A stretch of DNA of 64,000 nt, from NCBI GenBank assembly GCA_022703505.1, contig JAKLDN010000007.1, positions 163,933 to 227,932 of the forward strand. The letters run 5' to 3'. Positions 61,838 through 64,000 of this stretch are shown here, in pieces (the first letter of the stretch is position 1; the number at the start of each line of letters is the position of its first letter). This DNA comes from Spirochaetota bacterium. Its GTDB lineage: Bacteria; Spirochaetota; Spirochaetia; Treponematales; UBA12059. Below the pieces are notes generated by a model. The model was not told where the DNA came from and ran no database searches. It worked only from the letters and a program-made list of their open reading frames with translations. The position numbers and the translations under genes are program-made.

Positions 61838-62485
61838 GTGGATTCAGATATAGATCCCTTAAAAGGGAAAAGATATAAAACAATCTATGCTGATCCTCCC
61901 TGGCAATTCTCAAATAGAACAGGGAAAATGGCTCCAGAGCATAAAAGACTGCTACGATACCCTACAATGAAACTAGATGAAATCTGTAATTTGCCTATTC
62001 AGCAGTTAGCAGAGGAGAATTCACATCTGTATTTATGGGTTCCTAATGCTTTATTATCTGAAGGTTTGAAGGTTATGGAATCTTGGGGATTTCAATATAA
62101 AACAAATTTAATATGGTATAAGACGCGAAAAGATGGAGGGCCAGATGGTAGAGGTGTCGGATTCTATTTTAGAAATGTGACTGAAATATTGCTTTTTGGG
62201 ATAAAAGGAAGAGTGCGAACTTTAAAACCTGGAAGAACTCAAGTGAATATAATACCATCACGGAAAAGAGAACATTCAAGAAAGCCTGATGAATTTTATA
62301 GACTTATTGAAGAATGTTCGCCAGGACCATATGTTGAATTATTTGCTCGTTTTAAGAGAGAAGGCTGGGATCAATGGGGTAATGAAGATATTGATGAAAA
62401 CTCAGAATTGGGAGTGGCAAAGAGGAATGGTCATGTATCGAGAAAACTACGTCCAAATCTATCTCCAAAAGGCTATTCGCATTAA
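61838..62485 (+). CDS. MT-A70 family DNA N6-adenine methyltransferase
   Basis: A 215-residue methyltransferase. YADPPWQFSNRTGK contains the catalytic DPPW at 19-22. NSHLYLWVPNALLSEGLKVMESWGF, the VGFYFRNVTEILLFG segment and ELFARFKREGWDQWG complete the MT-A70 pattern. With the neighbouring endonuclease it should protect host DNA by methylating adenine in the target. GTG start after AAGGGGG. It is AT-rich like the other cassette genes. Confidence 0.88.
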   Translation: MDSDIDPLKGKRYKTIYADPPWQFSNRTGKMAPEHKRLLRYPTMKLDEICNLPIQQLAEENSHLYLWVPNALLSEGLKVMESWGFQYKTNLIWYKTRKDGGPDGRGVGFYFRNVTEILLFGIKGRVRTLKPGRTQVNIIPSRKREHSRKPDEFYRLIEECSPGPYVELFARFKREGWDQWGNEDIDENSELGVAKRNGHVSRKLRPNLSPKGYSH

Positions 62486-62540
62486 TTATTTAATAAGAAA
62501 TATTATTAAACCTAGGTAAGCATTAAAACCTAATTGGAAG

Positions 62541-62828
62541 AAGGTAATCGCCCTCGCCCTCCTGGCTCGGGCGATATTGGGAATCGCTCAAGAAAAATCA
62601 GCGACATAACTTACGCTATCTGCTACGTCGCGCGCCCTGTGGCGCGCTCCTCGGGTTCCGCGGCGCTAGCCGCGCCGCTCCACCAAGTACCATGCGTCCC
62701 GCGAATCGTCGCGAAAGCCTCCGATTCGCTCTTGTGGACGCATGGTACTTCCAGATAGCTCCTTGTTATGTGCATGATTTTTCTTGGCGGCTTCCGGATG
62801 GTGTTTCCGCGCCGTCCCTGGCGCGGAA
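62541..62828 (+). repeat. Cassette repeat unit 5 with attC-like site 62604-62771
   Basis: 168-bp attC-like site. Single differences are TGCTACGTCG for TGCTGCGTCG and CTTGTGGACG for CTTATGGACG, neither of which breaks the main stem. Confidence 0.9.
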
Positions 62829-62947
62829 AGCCTTGAGCCTGGAACCATAGATCAATTTTATTAATGTTTGGAGAGATAAGGAAATAGTACTTGAAAGGTT
62901 CAAACAAGAGCCTGGAAAGGTTTTCCTTTTTATACTATAATAAGAGT

Positions 62948-63253
62948 ATGGAAATCGGACAGCTTGATATTAAACAAGATAGATTTCTCGATATAATAAA
63001 GAAATATGACTTGGAAAAGGTCTATGTATTTGGATCTGTGCTTAGAGAAGATTTTACTGAAAAGAGCGATTTAGACCTATTAATAGTATTTAGGAATGGG
63101 AAAGAGAAGAGCCTCTTTGACCTTATTGATCTTAAAAATGAACTTGAAGATTTGGTAGGAAGGAAAGTCGACATTGTTGAAGAAGAGGCTTTAATCAATC
63201 CTTACCGGAAAGAAGAAATCTTAAAAAACGCAAAGGTTATCTATGCAGCCTAA
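62948..63253 (+). CDS. mntA: MntA-type nucleotidyltransferase antitoxin
   Basis: A 101-residue minimal nucleotidyltransferase. The perfect GSx10DxD motif reads GSVLREDFTEKSDLD, in VYVFGSVLREDF, and a third Asp follows in GRKVDIVEEEAL. MntA antitoxins silence HepT by adding AMP to it. A TATAAT box ends only 6 bp before the ATG, so the message may be leaderless or nearly so. Overlaps the toxin gene by 11 bp. Confidence 0.9.
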   Translation: MEIGQLDIKQDRFLDIIKKYDLEKVYVFGSVLREDFTEKSDLDLLIVFRNGKEKSLFDLIDLKNELEDLVGRKVDIVEEEALINPYRKEEILKNAKVIYAA

Positions 63254-63575
63254 AGATAAAGCTCTTCTTTGGGATATAAAAAAAGCAGGGGAAGAAATAC
63301 AAGATTTTTTGAAAGGATTTTCCTATGAAGCTTTTATTAATGATAAGAGGACCAGATATGCCGTCGAACGGCAGCTTCTTGTAATGGGAGAAGCGGCTAA
63401 TCATATTTCTAAAGAATTTATTGAAGAAAATGGAACCATACCTTGGAAAAGAATTATTGGACTTAGAAACATATTAGCCCATGAATATGGTGACATCTTA
63501 ACTGATCGTATCTGGAATATTGGTAAAAACAATGTACCTGAATTGTTGGATCTGATTTCAAAATTACAGATATAA
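63243..63575 (+). CDS. hepT: HEPN-domain toxin HepT
   Basis: A 110-residue helical protein. The HEPN RNase motif R-x4-H-x-Y is seen in GLRNILAHEYGDI. The RQLLVMGEAANHISKEFIEE helix is typical for the HepT/DUF86 group. HepT is an RNase whose Tyr in this motif is the AMP acceptor in the characterised system. With MntA it is a type VII toxin-antitoxin pair, which could stabilise the cassette or act against phage. Confidence 0.9.
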   Translation: MQPKDKALLWDIKKAGEEIQDFLKGFSYEAFINDKRTRYAVERQLLVMGEAANHISKEFIEENGTIPWKRIIGLRNILAHEYGDILTDRIWNIGKNNVPELLDLISKLQI

Positions 63576-63604
63576 CAAATAATTCAGGAATTGAAAAAAA
63601 ATAG

Positions 63605-63894
63605 AAGGAAATCGCCCTCGCCCTCCTGGCTCGGGCGATATTGGAGATCGCTCAAGAAAAATCAGCGACATAACTTACGCTATCTGCTGCGTCGCGCGCC
63701 CTGTGGCGCGCTCCTCGGGTTCCGCGGCACTAGCCGCGCCGCTCCACCAAGTACCATGCGTCCCGCGAATCGTCGCAAAAGCCTCCGATTCGCTCTTATG
63801 GACGCATGGTACTTCCAGATAGCTTCTTGTTATGTGCAGTGATTTTTCTTGGCGGCTTCCGGATGGTGTTTCCGCGCCATCCGTGGCGCGGAAA
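63605..63894 (+). repeat. Cassette repeat unit 6 with attC-like site 63668-63835
   Basis: 168-bp attC-like site. It opens AAGGAAATCGCCC where other copies have AAGGTAATCGCCC, and GCGGCACTAGCC for GCGGCGCTAGCC. Confidence 0.9.
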
Positions 63895-64000
63895 GCGTAA
63901 GAGCCTGGAACATGAGATCAACGTAGCTAAGAGAAGAATTGGGAAGGGAAAGGTACGAATCTTTGGAAAAAATTGTACTATCAGATCCTGATGTGTTTCC
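63830..64000 (+). mobile_element. Start of cassette 7, a copy of cassette 2, cut by the window end
   Basis: From the leader hairpin (about 63884) to 64000 every base equals 56473-56589 of cassette 2, while the leader just before differs at several positions. The second copy of the DUF3788-like gene begins here. Confidence 0.9.
63939..64000 (+). CDS. DUF3788-like protein, second copy, partial
   Basis: The first 20 codons of a gene identical to the one at 56528, truncated by the end of the window. The frame begins with TTG (or the TTG 24 bases further) and reads SLEKIVLSDPDV. Whether the whole cassette is duplicated cannot be seen. Confidence 0.7.
   Translation, partial: MGRERYESLEKIVLSDPDVF

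Larger units (their letters stand above)
60943..62765 (+). mobile_element. Gene cassette 5 (1823 bp): restriction-modification
   Basis: From T60943 to G62765. It holds an endonuclease gene and a methyltransferase gene, a complete small type II system. Confidence 0.85.
62766..63829 (+). mobile_element. Gene cassette 6 (1064 bp): MntA/HepT
   Basis: From T62766 to G63829. Contains an overlapping toxin-antitoxin gene pair with a TATAAT at 62936 close to the first ATG. Confidence 0.85.

Noticed and set aside
55592..63894. Regularly repeated units could be a CRISPR array
   Set aside because: Units are about 290 bp, spaced 0.8-2.4 kb apart with genes between, and no cas gene is present. The fold and boundaries fit attC-bounded cassettes.

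Overview
The window looks like a high-GC chromosome segment from a spirochaete, probably in or near the Treponema/Spirochaeta group. The evidence is a core flagellin gene under a sigma28-type promoter, a flgF-flgG-flgJ rod cluster beside rsmG, a dnaX-ybaB-recR cluster, a lptC-lptA-lptB run, several lipoproteins with loose spirochaetal lipoboxes, and an integron-like array at the right end comparable to the one known from Treponema denticola. Taxonomy is inferred from gene content; no rRNA is present.

Layout. 0.3-15.9 kb is a surface-polysaccharide locus: rfbACDB for dTDP-L-rhamnose, five genes matching the WbpA/B/E/D/I route to UDP-ManNAc3NAcA, glycosyltransferases (one with an in-frame stop), a PIG-L deacetylase and a hexapeptide acyltransferase. 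Base composition changes along it, so it is a mosaic. 15.9-21.5 kb holds envelope proteins and a polyprenyl-phosphate sugar transferase that could start the glycan. 21.7-26 kb holds a TPR protein, rsmG and the flagellar rod genes. 26.4-38.6 kb is housekeeping: a MocR regulator with a paired aminotransferase, pyrG, lptC-A-B, tatD, dus, a substrate-binding lipoprotein and a radical SAM gene. 39.2-40.3 kb has four serine tRNAs, one arginine tRNA and SRP RNA. 40.5-48.2 kb has dnaX-ybaB-recR, flaB and a DRTGG / HATPase / hydrogenase-like operon. 49-54 kb carries a glycoside hydrolase, a LiaF-like protein, ferritin, a nitroreductase and a DHDPS-family gene.

54.2-64.0 kb is the striking part. A tyrosine recombinase gene is followed on the same strand by a sigma70-like promoter, an attI-like site with two direct repeats 36 bp apart, and then six complete cassettes and the start of a seventh. 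Each cassette ends in a GC-rich, highly folded repeat of about 290 bp that contains a 166-168 bp attC-like site, while the genes inside are AT-rich. Cargo: a DUF3859-like lipoprotein; a DUF3788-like protein plus a small membrane protein; an AAA ATPase with a PIN nuclease; HicA/HicB; a BglII-like endonuclease with an MT-A70 methyltransferase; and MntA/HepT. The seventh cassette begins as a copy of the second. This is a defence and toxin-antitoxin cassette array. The neighbouring recombinase appears to lack the insertion typical of integron integrases.

Two other repeat systems run through the chromosome part. Eight palindromic elements have arms of the GACAGGAT/ATCCTGTC type, one of which contains a GxxExxY (PDDEXK-like) gene. 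Several clusters of tandem perfect hairpins lie between genes. A 36-bp-period repeat at 26.1 kb resembles the attI repeats.
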